64,000 bases of DNA from Phycisphaeraceae bacterium (GCA_019636755.1 JAHBWZ010000001.1:558001-622000), one strand, 5' to 3'; positions 42,247-52,331 are shown, counted from the first letter of the stretch. The notes: a model not told the origin generated them from the sequence alone. Numbers and translations: made by a program.

Positions 42247-43446
42247 ATGGCGAGCGAAGGTCAGGGTCCGCAGCGCGAGGGAGGGCAGGATCCGCGCCCG
42301 GGGAAACGCCCTGCTCGGCGTCGGACCGCCCTGCCCCGACGGTCCGACGGCGGAGACGCCGGCCGCCGATCGACCGACGACCCCGCGCGGCGCCCGGAGG
42401 CCCGCCCCGGCATGTCCGGGCCCCCGTCCCGGGGGTGGGGTCGGGACGCCGACACGACCGACGGCGCCCGGCCGGGATCGCGCGGCGATGGCCCCGTCCC
42501 GGCGGCGACCCCATCGCACGGATACGCGGACAGCAGCCGCGGGGAGCGGCTGCAGAAGGTGCTGGCGCTCGCCGGCGTCGCGTCCCGACGCGCCTGCGAG
42601 GCGCTCATCCTTGCGGGTGAGGTCACGGTCAACGGCACGCCGGTCACCGAACTCCCGGCCTGGGTGGATCCGAAGCGCGATCGCCTGATGGTCTCCGGAC
42701 GGTCCGTGCGCACGAGCGGTCGGCTGATCTACGTGATGCTCTACAAGCCGCGCGGCGTGGTCAGCACCGCCGAGGATCCGAAGGGGCGGCAGCGCGCCAT
42801 CGACCTTGTCGATCACCCGTCGCAGGAGCGCCTCTTTCCGATCGGCCGTCTCGATGTGGACAGTTCCGGTCTCCTGCTGCTGACCAACGACGGCGAGTTG
42901 AGCAACATGCTCTCGCATCCGCGGTTCGGCGTGCACAAGGTCTACGAGGTCACGGTGGCCGGCGAGGTCTCCAACGAGACGCTCCGGCAGCTGGAGCGCG
43001 GCATCTGGCTGAGCGATCTCCGCGCCACGCACGGCAGTCGCCCGGGCCGCCGGACGGGGCCGTCCCGGCTGAAGATCGTGCACCGGGAGGCGGAGCGCAC
43101 ACGCCTGCTGATGGACCTCAGCGAAGGGCGGAACCGGCAGATCCGGCGGATGATGCGCGACGTCGGCCACCGCGTGCGCCGCCTGCGGCGCATCCAGATC
43201 GGACCGCTTCACCTGAAGCACCTGAGGCCCGGGCAGTGGCGCGACCTGCTTCCCCGCGAGATCGAGACACTGCGACGCGCTGCGGAGGAGGCATCGCGGC
43301 CGGGCCCGCCCGCGAAGGGCGGCGCGCCCAGGACCAGGATCCGCGGATCGCGGGCCGTGCAGCGGCGCACGGATTCGCGCGATGGGAATCGCGCGCCGCG
43401 CGGCTCCGGACAGGGCCCCCCTGAGGCACGCGCGGATCAGCCGTGA
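42247..43446 (+). CDS. RsuA/RluB family pseudouridine synthase
   Basis: 399 residues. After a ~95-residue basic, Gly/Arg/Pro-rich N-terminal extension there is an S4 RNA-binding domain (R-L-Q-K-V-L-A-L-A-G-V-A-S-R-R-A-C-E), then the catalytic domain with G-R-L-D-V-D-S-S-G-L-L-L-L-T-N-D-G, whose Asp is the nucleophile. E-G-R-N-R-Q-I-R-R-M is the last conserved block. RluB-type enzymes modify helix 89/90 of 23S rRNA; the exact site cannot be told. It is convergent with scpA and their 3' ends overlap by 10 bp. Confidence 0.9.
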   Translation: MASEGQGPQREGGQDPRPGKRPARRRTALPRRSDGGDAGRRSTDDPARRPEARPGMSGPPSRGWGRDADTTDGARPGSRGDGPVPAATPSHGYADSSRGERLQKVLALAGVASRRACEALILAGEVTVNGTPVTELPAWVDPKRDRLMVSGRSVRTSGRLIYVMLYKPRGVVSTAEDPKGRQRAIDLVDHPSQERLFPIGRLDVDSSGLLLLTNDGELSNMLSHPRFGVHKVYEVTVAGEVSNETLRQLERGIWLSDLRATHGSRPGRRTGPSRLKIVHREAERTRLLMDLSEGRNRQIRRMMRDVGHRVRRLRRIQIGPLHLKHLRPGQWRDLLPREIETLRRAAEEASRPGPPAKGGAPRTRIRGSRAVQRRTDSRDGNRAPRGSGQGPPEARADQP

Positions 43447-44324
43447 CCGATGCCGGCGGTTCCGCCACCCGCCTTCGGCCCGGTGGACTGGTGATGCAGT
43501 TCGATGTCGTCGAGGACGACGTGGATGACCCGGTCATCCTCGGCGCGGAGAACGATCTCGATGTCCCGGTCGATGTCGTCCTGCCGCACCGTGATCCGGC
43601 CGAGGCGGCAGAGTTCCAGCGTCGCCAGGAAGAATCCGACGCGGCGCGTCGGGGTCTGTCCCTCGAATGCACTGTGGAGCGTGATGCGGCCGCCGGTCGA
43701 TCGCACCAGCCGGTCGAGCAGGTCCTCCTCGAACAGCGCAATCGGCGTGTCGTCCATCTCGACGACGTGCTGCCCGAGGCGTGCGAAGTCGATGGACGCC
43801 GCGATGCGCTCATACGCCTCCGCAAGATCCATCGGATGCGCGTCCTCGATCTCGAGCACCGCCTCCTCGCCGGAATCGTCCGACTCCGCGATGTTCACGG
43901 CGATGCGCACGGGCGCCTGCTGCGCGTGACGATCGGCCCCCTCGACAAGGCGTTCCGCCGCCGAGCGGAATCGCTGGTACGCCAGGAGCTGCCGGATGAG
44001 ATCGTCGCGGGCATCGATTCCGGCGCCGGATCGATCATCGCCGCGACCGGGACCGCCGGCGCCGTCTCCGGCCTCGGGGTCGGAGGGCGCGAGCGTCCGC
44101 GACTTGATCTCGATCAGCGTGGCGGCCATGACGAGGAACTCGCCGGCGGCCTCCACATCCACGTCGTCGATGCCGCGCAGGAGGTCGAGGTACTGCTCGG
44201 TGATCTCCGCCAGCCGGATCGCGCTGATGTCCACCTCGGCGCGCCGGATCAGGAACAGCAGAAGGTCGAGCGGTCCCTCGAATGCATCGAGCGTGACGCG
44301 ATAGGTCTCCTGTGCGATGGACAT
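43437..44324 (-). CDS. scpA: Segregation and condensation protein A
   Basis: 295 residues, the kleisin subunit that bridges SMC heads in the bacterial condensin. The N-terminal F-E-G-P-L-D-L-L-L-F-L-I-R-R-A-E-V-D-I is the family hallmark, followed by E-F-L-V-M-A-A-T-L-I-E-I-K-S-R. An acidic linker (residues ~95-115) and a C-terminal winged helix (F-L-A-T-L-E-L) complete the usual layout. The ATG at 44324 is the only one giving this N-terminus. Neither scpB nor smc is in the window. Confidence 0.92.
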   Translation of the reverse strand: MSIAQETYRVTLDAFEGPLDLLLFLIRRAEVDISAIRLAEITEQYLDLLRGIDDVDVEAAGEFLVMAATLIEIKSRTLAPSDPEAGDGAGGPGRGDDRSGAGIDARDDLIRQLLAYQRFRSAAERLVEGADRHAQQAPVRIAVNIAESDDSGEEAVLEIEDAHPMDLAEAYERIAASIDFARLGQHVVEMDDTPIALFEEDLLDRLVRSTGGRITLHSAFEGQTPTRRVGFFLATLELCRLGRITVRQDDIDRDIEIVLRAEDDRVIHVVLDDIELHHQSTGPKAGGGTAGIGHG

Positions 44325-44612
44325 CCCTGTACTCTCCGGCGCTTTGCGCCCTGCGCGCCGCCCGGGATCCCGCGACCGACCCGCTCCGGCCGGTGCCCGG
44401 AGACCTCGCGCGCCGCATGCCTCCCGTCCCGCCAGCCCCGGCCCGCCCTGCCCGGCCTCTCGACCCGCCCCGTCGTACCGGGACGGCCCGCGGCCTTCGC
44501 ACCGGCGACACCACGAGCACGCGGGATGCCGCCCGACGGTAGACGACCGCCGGACGCGGCCGCATGATACGGTTCCGACCGCCGACCGCACCGAGCGCAC
44601 CACCACCACCGC

Positions 44613-45638
44613 ATGATCCCTGCAACCGCCCGACGTCCCGCCGAGTCCGCACTGATCGCCGATGCGATCCGCGCCGAATCGGCCGCCCTGGAACGGATCG
44701 CCGCCGGCCTGGACGACCCCGGCTGCGCGCAGCGCTGGACCGCCGCGGTGGATCTGCTCACGGCCTGCACCGGCCATGTCGTCGTCAGCGGCATGGGCAA
44801 GTCCGGGCTGATCGGCGCGAAGATCTCGGCCACGTTCTCCAGCCTCGGCCAGCCGTCGAGCGTCGTCCATCCCGCCGACGCGGTGCACGGAGACCTCGGA
44901 CGCGTGCGCCAGGGCGATGTCGTCCTGCTCCTGTCCTACTCGGGCGAGACGGAGGAGGTGGTCAACCTCGCCTGCATCCTCAAGGCGGACGGTGTCCCGC
45001 GTCTGGGGATCTCCTGCGACGACGGCTCCTCGCTGGCCCGCCTCTCGAGCGTGCACCTGGCCCTCGGGCGCGTCACGGAAGCATGCCCGCTCAACCTCGC
45101 CCCGACGACGTCCACCGCCGCGCAACTCGCCGTCGGGGATGCGCTGGCGCTGGCGCTGGCGCGGCGCCGGAGCTTCACCAGCGATGACTTCCATCGCTCG
45201 CACCCCGGGGGCCTGCTCGGCGCCCGGCTGCGCCGCGTCGTCGAGATCCTCCGGTTCCGCGCGGGCGACAACCTTCCGATCCTCCCGGATACGCTGGACG
45301 TGCGTACCGCGCTGGAACGTTCGCGCGCGGAGAGCCGCGGTCCGCGCCGCGCGGGCGCCCTGCTGCTCGTGGATGCGGACGGCCGGCTCTCGGGCATCTT
45401 CACGGACGGCGACCTCAGGCGCGTCATCCTCGCCGATCCCGCGGCACTCACGCAGCCGATCCGGTCGGTCATGACCGCGTCACCGAAGCGCCTCGGGCCC
45501 GCGTCGCTGGTGCGCGACGCGGAGCGCCTGATGCGCGAGCATCGAATCGACGAGATCCCCGTCACCGACGACGACGGGCGCCCGCTCGGTCTCGTCGACG
45601 TGCAGGACCTCATCGCCCTGCGGATCGTCGCGGACTGA
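44613..45638 (+). CDS. kdsD: Arabinose-5-phosphate isomerase (KdsD/KpsF family)
   Basis: 341 residues. The SIS domain (V-V-V-S-G-M-G-K-S-G-L-I-G, L-S-Y-S-G-E-T-E-E-V, L-A-P-T-T-S-T) occupies the first ~210 residues, and two CBS repeats the remainder. It converts ribulose-5-phosphate to arabinose-5-phosphate, the start of Kdo synthesis for LPS. It is followed by kdsC and the giant LptC-like gene, so the locus corresponds to the kdsD-kdsC-lptC block of enteric bacteria, without lptA or lptB in view. Confidence 0.93.
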   Translation: MIPATARRPAESALIADAIRAESAALERIAAGLDDPGCAQRWTAAVDLLTACTGHVVVSGMGKSGLIGAKISATFSSLGQPSSVVHPADAVHGDLGRVRQGDVVLLLSYSGETEEVVNLACILKADGVPRLGISCDDGSSLARLSSVHLALGRVTEACPLNLAPTTSTAAQLAVGDALALALARRRSFTSDDFHRSHPGGLLGARLRRVVEILRFRAGDNLPILPDTLDVRTALERSRAESRGPRRAGALLLVDADGRLSGIFTDGDLRRVILADPAALTQPIRSVMTASPKRLGPASLVRDAERLMREHRIDEIPVTDDDGRPLGLVDVQDLIALRIVAD

Positions 45639-45717
45639 TCCGCGCCGCGGAACCGCTCTCCCAGGAATCCAGGACCCCCCTTCTGTCCACGCGAAGACGC
45701 CCGACTTCCCCGCCGCC

Positions 45718-46320
45718 ATGCCCCCCATCGACCACACGCCCGCATCGCCCCCGCGACCCCGGGTCGATGGCAGCCCGATGACCGCGCGCGACGCCGCGGA
45801 GGCCGCGGCGGTCCGGCTTCTCGTCCTCGACTGCGACGGTGTGCTGACCGACGGCGGTATCCGGATCACGGACTCCGGCGAGGAGTTCAAGGTCTTCCAT
45901 GTCCGCGACGGCTTCGCGATGAAGGCATGGAAGCGCCTGGGCGGCGAGATCGCGATCGTGACGGGACGGACGAGCCGTGCGCTGGGACACCGCGCCCGGG
46001 AACTGGCGGTCGACCTGGTGATCGAGGGCTGCGCCGACAAGGGCCGCGCGCTGGATGAACTCGGCCGCCGGACAGGCATCGCGGCGGCTGCGACGGCGGC
46101 TCTCGGAGACGACCTGCCGGACCTGCCCATGCTGCGCGCCGCGCACTATCCGATGGCGGTCGCCGATGCGGCGGCGGAGGTGCGGGCCGTCGCGAAATAC
46201 ATCACGTGTCAACCCGGCGGGCATGGCGCGGTCCGGGAGGCCATCGAGCACCTGCTCCGCGCCCGCGGCGCGTGGCCGGACGTCGTCACCGGCACCCTGC
46301 ATGACCAGGTGCCCACATGA
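45718..46320 (+). CDS. kdsC: 3-deoxy-D-manno-octulosonate 8-phosphate phosphatase
   Basis: 200 residues, a small HAD phosphatase that removes phosphate from Kdo-8-phosphate. The HAD motif 1 D-C-D-G-V-L-T-D-G and G-D-D-L-P-D-L-P-M are intact, as is V-R-D-G-F-A-M-K. The N-terminus is slightly long: an ATG at 45778 (MTARDAAE) is a possible alternative that would give 180 residues, closer to the usual size. It ends with a 4-nt overlap into the LptC-like gene, which ties it to LPS assembly. Confidence 0.92.
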   Translation: MPPIDHTPASPPRPRVDGSPMTARDAAEAAAVRLLVLDCDGVLTDGGIRITDSGEEFKVFHVRDGFAMKAWKRLGGEIAIVTGRTSRALGHRARELAVDLVIEGCADKGRALDELGRRTGIAAAATAALGDDLPDLPMLRAAHYPMAVADAAAEVRAVAKYITCQPGGHGAVREAIEHLLRARGAWPDVVTGTLHDQVPT

Positions 46321-49300
46321 CGGGCCGTCCTCCGGCACGGCACGAACCGGGGGCACGGCAGAGCCACGGCTCCGTCGCCGGAGAAGCGCGCGCGGCGATG
46401 GCGACCGGAGACGGCATCCACGCCGCCGATCAGACCGCGGCCACCGTGCGCCGGCGCCGGCGGCGACAGGCGCTCATACTGGCCGCCTGCGGCACCGCGG
46501 TCGGCATCATCCTTCTCCTGGTCGTCGCGGCGATGAACAGATCGCCCGCCCCCACCGGCACAGCCCGTGACCGCCCGGCGTCCGTGGACCGGCCGGCCTC
46601 CGGCAACGACGCGCCGTCCGGCGTGCCCGATGAGACGTCGCCGGGATCGCAGCGCGGCTGGATCCAGGTGACGGACGCGACCGGCCGACTCGCGCAGCAG
46701 TATCGCTGTTCGTTCCTTGAGCCCAATCCGGACGGGCGAGGCGCCGGCTGGCTGCGCATGCGAGACCCGGAGATCGAGATCCATCTCGACGACGGAACGC
46801 TGCTCGCGCTGCGCGGCGAACTCGCGCTCGTCTCGGCACCCGGCCGCGCGGTCGAGTCGGGCGAGATCTCCGGAGACGTGCTCATCACCGTCTGGGAACG
46901 TGCGGACCGTCCAGGCTTCTCGCGCACGGACGAAGCGCCGTCGCTGCGCGTCCGGACCGGATCGGCGGAGTTCGACAATCGGCTCGGCACGGTGCGCACC
47001 CCCGGGGCGCTCACGGTCGAAACCGCGCAGGGAGAATTCATCGGCGATCATCTCAGTCTCTGGCTCAGCGAAGGCGACGCCGCCGCAGGCACGCTGCGCG
47101 TGGAGCGCGTCTCGCTGGTCCGGCTGGCCGCGCGACCGCGCGCGGACGCATCCGCCGTGGACGCACGCACCCCGCCCGGATCCGCACGGGACACGGTCGA
47201 CGCGGATGTGCCCGGACGCCGCGCGGCCCCGGCGTCGCGCGGCGTGATCGACGCGCCGGACCCGTCGATCACGCCGCCCTCGGCGCGGCCGGCCCGCCGC
47301 GCGGATCGAAGCGGTCCGTCCGGCGATCCGGTGTGGTACGAACTCGTCCTGGCCGACGAGGTGCGGGTCGAGACCGGCGCCGCCGACGTCCGGCGCACCG
47401 CCGAGGGCGATCGACTGAGTGTGCTGTTCACCTCGCTGAGTCGCGGGCTCGGCGCTCCCCTGTCGCCCCGCACGGCGCTGCGCGGGGCGCCGGCGGCGCC
47501 CGCTCGTCGGGACCCGCCCGGTCCTGGACCGATGCTCGCGCAGATCGCCGCATCGGTCTTCGCGACCATGCCGCAGGGCGCGTCACCCACCGGCGCCGCC
47601 CGCCCCCCGGCTCTGCGCCCGCTTGCACCACCGCCTGCCGATGACGACATCCGGATCCGTTGCGCGGGCCCCCTGCGGATCCAGCCCGCGCCCGCGGGCC
47701 TGCGGCGCCCGGCAGAGGCGACGGACACCGCCATCGAACTCACGGGCCGCCCCGTGCGCCTGCGCGACCGTGCCATTGACGCGAGTGCACGCGGCGCGCG
47801 ACTGCGCCTGGAGACCGAGTCCGGCGCATTCCTGCTCGAGGGTGATCCGGATGACGCGAACGTACAGGTCATCCACCCGGAGATGCGCATCGACTGCCGT
47901 GCGATGTCGCTGCAGCCCGGCGGCGCCCGCGGCCGGCTCGACGGGCCGGGTTCACTGCGACTGCACCGGCTGTCGCGCGGCGAGCGGCTCGAGATCTCGT
48001 GGACCGGACACGTGGACCTGGAACTCGACGCCGCGCCGGCGCACGGGGCGCGCCAGCACGCCGACGGGACGACCGACCGCACGCACGCCGACGGCACGGG
48101 GCTGTTCCTGCCCGATCGGATCCGCGCGGCCCGGTTCAACGGCGACACCGCGCTGAGCGTCGCCCGCGACGGCGGCATCGACCTGCTCGGCGGCAGCACC
48201 ACCGCCGACGAGGTCCGGATGCGTGCAGACCACCTGGACGCCGGCTTCGGCGCGTCCGCCGACGGGCGGACGCAGCTCGAACGCCTCAGCGGTCGAGGGC
48301 GCATCGAGATGGACTCGGGAGCGCGGCTGCTCTTCGCCGACGCATTCACCGCGGACCTGGATCCGGACGCCGCGGAGTCGGAGGCGGACGGCGCGACGCG
48401 TGACGCATGGTCGGCGCTCCGCACCGCACAGGCGACCGGCGGCGTGGAACTGCGCCTGGACGGCGGCCAGCGCGTCCTCGCGGATGCCCTTCGGATCGAC
48501 GGGGCGACGCGCTCCGCCTGGCTGGACGGCCAGAACATCCGCCTGATCGACACCCAGGCGATCCTTGACACCATCACGCGACTCGAGGTCGACGGTCCCG
48601 CCGACGTTCAGCGCATCATCGGACCCGGGCGGTTCTGGCGCTTCGCCGAGCCCGTGGACCTTCCGCGCCATGGACGCCTCGAACCGGCGGTGCTGGATCG
48701 CCTGGCGGGCGGCGCTGAAGAAATGCGCGTGACGTGGCGCGACGGCGCCGAGATCGCGCCGTTCCCGGCGCGACACCTGCCCGACCCGGAGACCGATCCG
48801 CAGCGCGATCCGGCGGCCGCGCACCAGGCCGACCCTGAGGCGGGCCCGCTCGTGGCGCCGCCTTCGGATGGCGAGGCACGGCGCATCAGTTTCGTCGGCG
48901 GTGTGCGGATCCTGAGTCCGGAACTCGAGGTGACCGGCATCGACCGGCTGGAGGCACGCGCCCCGGTCGAGGACGGCCGCATCCGCTTCATCGATCAGAT
49001 CGGCGCGCGCGGCCTGCTGGATGTGCGGGCGATCGGACGCGAGGGCACCTGCCGATGTCGCGCGTTGACCGTCGACCTGGCGCGCGGCGCCCGTCCGGGC
49101 GAAGTGATCCCCACGCGGCTGGTCGCCGCCGGATCCGTCGAGGCGGCCGACGACGCGATGCATCTCCACTGCGGTCGCATGACGCTGACGTTCCACCGGA
49201 TCGACGAGTCGATGTCCACGAGCGCCCGTCGCCCCGCGACCGGACGGGCGTCGTGGACGTCACCAGGCGACGAGCGCGATGTGCCACGACCGGCGCGCGC

Positions 49301-50642
49301 CGAGGTGGAAACCGCCCTTGCCGAAGATGCACTGGTCATCGTGCTCGCGACGGGCGAACGGATCTTCGCGGATCGCGCCACGGTGCGCGGCGGCGGCAAC
49401 GAGGTCGATGTCGAAGGCGAGCCGGTCACGATCCTGACCCCCGAACTGCTGCTCGATGATGTCCGGAGGCTGGAGATCCGCCAGGCATCTGCAGGCAGCG
49501 GGTCTGCGGACGCCGGGTCATCCATTCGCCGCCCCGTCCCCGCCACGGATGATGACGCACAGCGAAGCCGCGCCAGCGCCCTCGGACCGGGCACGCTCAT
49601 CGGGTTCGCGCCGTCGCCCTCGGACACGGCCGGTGCAATCGCGATCATGACACGGGACCAGGCCCGTGCCGTGGCGTCGGCGCTGACGCCCCGCCTGACG
49701 GCGTCCTGGGAGGGATCCGCCACCATCGAACTCGACCCGGAGGACCACGGGCTCGTGCGGTTCCGGGAGGGCGCCGTGATCGTGACCGATCCGGACCCGC
49801 GCGAGCAGAGCACCGTCCGGGGCGACGATGTCGCCATCGCGTTCGCACGGCAGGCGCGCTCCGGCGGCGAAGCGTCTCCGGTCGAGTCCGGTGGCTCTGG
49901 CCGCACGGTGCCGCAGGAGCATGCGCTCGACGGGTTCGAACTGCGTTCGCTCCACGGCCGCGGACGGACGATGCTCGAGAGTCGCCAGTGGCGGGACGGG
50001 ACCCGTGCGGATCTTCCACGTGTGCTCTCCATCCAGGGCGACGGCCTCTCCTTCGATCAGGCCACGCTGTCGCTTGACATCGACGGTGCGGGAGAACTGC
50101 TCGTGCGCGGCGGCGATACCGTGGACGACACTGCCTCCGGCGCCTTCGGCACACACGGCACGACGCTCTTCCGGTGGACGCGTGCGCTCTCGATCCGGCA
50201 GGTCGTCGCCGAACAGTTCACGATCGCCATGACCGGGCGCGTCGAATGCCTGCATCGCGACGAGCGCGGCGGCACCGCCACGCTGACCGCCGAGCGCCTC
50301 GACGCCGGCGTCGCGCGACCCGACCGGCGCGAGCCGGCGGCCGATGCCCCCGCCGGGGCTGCCCCGCGCACGGTCGGCGGCCTCGATCCGGGCGGGCCGT
50401 TCGACCTGCGCCGACTTCGCGGCGAAGGTGGCGTCTTCGTCCGGACCCAGGCGCGCGACGTCACCTGCGACATCTTCGATCTCAGCATGCTGACCGGCAT
50501 CGCCGAACTCGATGCGCTTCCCGGACGTCCGCCGGTCTCGGTTCTTCCGCGTGGCGCCGCCCAGCCCGTCACCGCCCGGCGCGTGCTCTGGAACATGCAG
50601 GACGACACGATCACGATCGTCCGTCCCGGCGGCGGACTCTGA
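46317..50642 (+). CDS. Giant LptC/LptA (OstA)-like periplasmic protein
   Basis: 1441 residues, against about 190 for LptC. A basic N-terminus and one membrane helix (ALILAACGTAVGIILLLVVAA) anchor it in the inner membrane. The first ~200 residues after the anchor look like an LptC beta-jellyroll (M-R-D-P-E-I-E-I-H-L-D-D-G, G-E-I-S-G-D-V-L-I, S-A-E-F-D-N-R-L-G-T-V-R-T). The rest keeps the same style of strands (A-R-G-A-R-L-R-L-E-T-E-S-G-A-F, V-R-G-G-G-N-E-V-D-V-E-G-E-P-V), suggesting many OstA-like repeats that could form a long bridge. Ala/Pro/Asp-rich linkers separate them. Coupled to kdsC by a 4-nt overlap. The fold assignment beyond the first domain is inferred. Confidence 0.75.
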   Translation: MTGRPPARHEPGARQSHGSVAGEARAAMATGDGIHAADQTAATVRRRRRRQALILAACGTAVGIILLLVVAAMNRSPAPTGTARDRPASVDRPASGNDAPSGVPDETSPGSQRGWIQVTDATGRLAQQYRCSFLEPNPDGRGAGWLRMRDPEIEIHLDDGTLLALRGELALVSAPGRAVESGEISGDVLITVWERADRPGFSRTDEAPSLRVRTGSAEFDNRLGTVRTPGALTVETAQGEFIGDHLSLWLSEGDAAAGTLRVERVSLVRLAARPRADASAVDARTPPGSARDTVDADVPGRRAAPASRGVIDAPDPSITPPSARPARRADRSGPSGDPVWYELVLADEVRVETGAADVRRTAEGDRLSVLFTSLSRGLGAPLSPRTALRGAPAAPARRDPPGPGPMLAQIAASVFATMPQGASPTGAARPPALRPLAPPPADDDIRIRCAGPLRIQPAPAGLRRPAEATDTAIELTGRPVRLRDRAIDASARGARLRLETESGAFLLEGDPDDANVQVIHPEMRIDCRAMSLQPGGARGRLDGPGSLRLHRLSRGERLEISWTGHVDLELDAAPAHGARQHADGTTDRTHADGTGLFLPDRIRAARFNGDTALSVARDGGIDLLGGSTTADEVRMRADHLDAGFGASADGRTQLERLSGRGRIEMDSGARLLFADAFTADLDPDAAESEADGATRDAWSALRTAQATGGVELRLDGGQRVLADALRIDGATRSAWLDGQNIRLIDTQAILDTITRLEVDGPADVQRIIGPGRFWRFAEPVDLPRHGRLEPAVLDRLAGGAEEMRVTWRDGAEIAPFPARHLPDPETDPQRDPAAAHQADPEAGPLVAPPSDGEARRISFVGGVRILSPELEVTGIDRLEARAPVEDGRIRFIDQIGARGLLDVRAIGREGTCRCRALTVDLARGARPGEVIPTRLVAAGSVEAADDAMHLHCGRMTLTFHRIDESMSTSARRPATGRASWTSPGDERDVPRPARAEVETALAEDALVIVLATGERIFADRATVRGGGNEVDVEGEPVTILTPELLLDDVRRLEIRQASAGSGSADAGSSIRRPVPATDDDAQRSRASALGPGTLIGFAPSPSDTAGAIAIMTRDQARAVASALTPRLTASWEGSATIELDPEDHGLVRFREGAVIVTDPDPREQSTVRGDDVAIAFARQARSGGEASPVESGGSGRTVPQEHALDGFELRSLHGRGRTMLESRQWRDGTRADLPRVLSIQGDGLSFDQATLSLDIDGAGELLVRGGDTVDDTASGAFGTHGTTLFRWTRALSIRQVVAEQFTIAMTGRVECLHRDERGGTATLTAERLDAGVARPDRREPAADAPAGAAPRTVGGLDPGGPFDLRRLRGEGGVFVRTQARDVTCDIFDLSMLTGIAELDALPGRPPVSVLPRGAAQPVTARRVLWNMQDDTITIVRPGGGL

Positions 50643-50928
50643 CAGCGCGGTCCACGCCGCGAGCCCGGAACCGCGCCGGACAGCGGCCCCGTGGTCCGGA
50701 TAGGACCGTGATCATCCGTTTCCGGACCCGCGCAGGCCGCACGGCCTGTACGCGCGTCGTGACCGGACGGTCGGCGGCACGGTCGCCCGCCGCCGCGCTC
50801 GCCCGGCCGCGGATGCGGCGCACCCTTGCAGCATCCGACGGGCATCACACCCGCCCGACCCGCGACCACGGCTCGACGGTCCACCACAATCGCAGACTCG
50901 CCACGAACAGCGGAAGGAAGACCCGACC

Positions 50929-51549
50929 ATGCGCATGCACGATCTCATCCTGCCGATCCTCACCGCCACCTGTGCGGGAACCGCCGTTGTCCCCGCGCTG
51001 TCGCACGAGTCCGGCCGGACCGACCGGGTGGCCTTCCGCACGGCCGCGCCGTGTATCTCCGCCCCGCGGCATAGCGCGCCGCCCGTCGAGGCGCTGTGTG
51101 GCCCCGCCCCCGCGCTCCGCGCGATGCAGCTGCTGATGCACGAGGAAGGCGGGATGACGGCGTCCCCATCACCTTCGATGTCCATGGCGGATTCGCGCGG
51201 AGCGGATTCGATCGAGATCCGGCGCGGTGACCGCGTCATCGGGTGGGTCGTCCCGGACGAGGCGCAGGTCCGTCGCGCCTTCCAGGATCGGGTGTCGGAC
51301 CTGTCGAACCGTCCCGCCGACGACGGGTCATGGCGCGGCCCGCGCCTGGTCTACTCGAACCCGCCCAGGCACGCGACGAGACCGCTGACCCGCGTCGAGG
51401 AACGCCGACAGCAGCGTTCCGAGGATGGACTGCTCCGCCTGAAGGGTGAACGGTTCCACCGCCAGTTCGACTTCATCACGGACCTGGCGCGCGAACGCCA
51501 GGAACTGCGCCGTGAACGACGCCGCGACGGACACGGCGGACTCCGCTGA
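50929..51549 (+). CDS. Hypothetical exported protein
   Basis: 206 residues. A hydrophobic N-terminus (LILPILTATCAGTAVV) could be a signal peptide. The C-terminal third is highly charged and helical (R-V-E-E-R-R-Q-Q-R-S-E-D, F-D-F-I-T-D-L-A-R-E-R-Q-E-L-R-R-E-R), like a short coiled coil. A GGAAGGAA site is well placed upstream. It is separated from the LptC-like gene by 286 bp in which I see no gene, only an 8-bp inverted repeat at 50693/50721. Family not recognised. Confidence 0.6.
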   Translation: MRMHDLILPILTATCAGTAVVPALSHESGRTDRVAFRTAAPCISAPRHSAPPVEALCGPAPALRAMQLLMHEEGGMTASPSPSMSMADSRGADSIEIRRGDRVIGWVVPDEAQVRRAFQDRVSDLSNRPADDGSWRGPRLVYSNPPRHATRPLTRVEERRQQRSEDGLLRLKGERFHRQFDFITDLARERQELRRERRRDGHGGLR

Positions 51550-51604
51550 GCACGCCGCGCGCCCCGCGCGGCCGCAAGACCCGCGCCCGCGCCGACCGGA
51601 CATG

Positions 51605-51643
51605 CAGGGCCCCGATGGCATCGCTCCGCCCATCGGGGCCCTG
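51605..51643 (+). terminator. Perfect 14-bp hairpin after hypothetical gene (no U-tract)
   Basis: CAGGGCCCCGATGG and its complement with an 11-nt loop, 55 nt after the preceding stop. A likely transcription end for the 50929 gene; no T-run follows. Confidence 0.55.
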
Positions 51644-51839
51644 TCGCATGCTGCACCCGCGGTCCGGATCGACGTCATCGTCGCTCACCTGCGCCGGGAA
51701 TCGGGGACGCGCTCATGGCGGAGCCGATCCGCCTGGAGCCCGGCGGCGCCTCTCCGCAGCCTGCTATCCTTGCCGCTCGCATGGTCGCGGCCGCCGGGGC
51801 CGCGTGCCGATCCGCACCCGGTTCCAGAGGAGCCGCCTC

Positions 51840-52325
51840 ATGTCCGTCCGCATCGGTGACCCCGCGCCTCCGTTCTCGCTCCCCGCCCGACCCGGCGACG
51901 TCGTCGACGTCGGCGCCATCATCGGTCGGGAGCCGCTGGTCATGCTCTTCTTCCCACTCGCGTTCAGCCCGGTCTGCACGGAGGAGATGTGCCGGATGCG
52001 CGATGACTGGTCGGCCTGGAGCAGCCTCGGTGTGAAGGTCTTCGGGATCTCCGTGGACAGCCCGTTCATCACCGATCGCTTCCGCAACGAACTCTCGATC
52101 CCGTTCCCGATCCTCAGCGACTTCAACCGCGACGTCAGCACGCGCTACGGCGCGCTGCATGAGGAACTGCTCGGGCTGCGCGGCGTGTCGAAGCGATCGG
52201 CGTTCGTCGTGGGACGTGACGGCCGCGTCCGCTACGCGTGGGTGTCGGAGGACCCGAGGGCGATGCCGGACTTCGAGGCGATCCGCCGTGCCGTCGCCGC
52301 CGAGACGGCCGCCGCCGGGCGGTGA
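51840..52325 (+). CDS. Peroxiredoxin (AhpE/BCP-like)
   Basis: 161 residues. The thioredoxin-fold N-terminus (I-G-D-P-A-P-P-F-S-L-P) leads to the peroxidatic site F-S-P-V-C-T-E-E-M-C, followed by V-K-V-F-G-I-S-V-D-S and F-P-I-L-S-D-F-N. It reduces peroxides using the first Cys; the second Cys five residues on might act as resolving Cys, but AhpE enzymes need only one. The ATG at 51840 gives the normal length. A TATCCT at about 51766-51771 may be its -10 box. Convergent with nuoC. Confidence 0.88.
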   Translation: MSVRIGDPAPPFSLPARPGDVVDVGAIIGREPLVMLFFPLAFSPVCTEEMCRMRDDWSAWSSLGVKVFGISVDSPFITDRFRNELSIPFPILSDFNRDVSTRYGALHEELLGLRGVSKRSAFVVGRDGRVRYAWVSEDPRAMPDFEAIRRAVAAETAAAGR

Positions 52326-52331
52326 TCCCCG

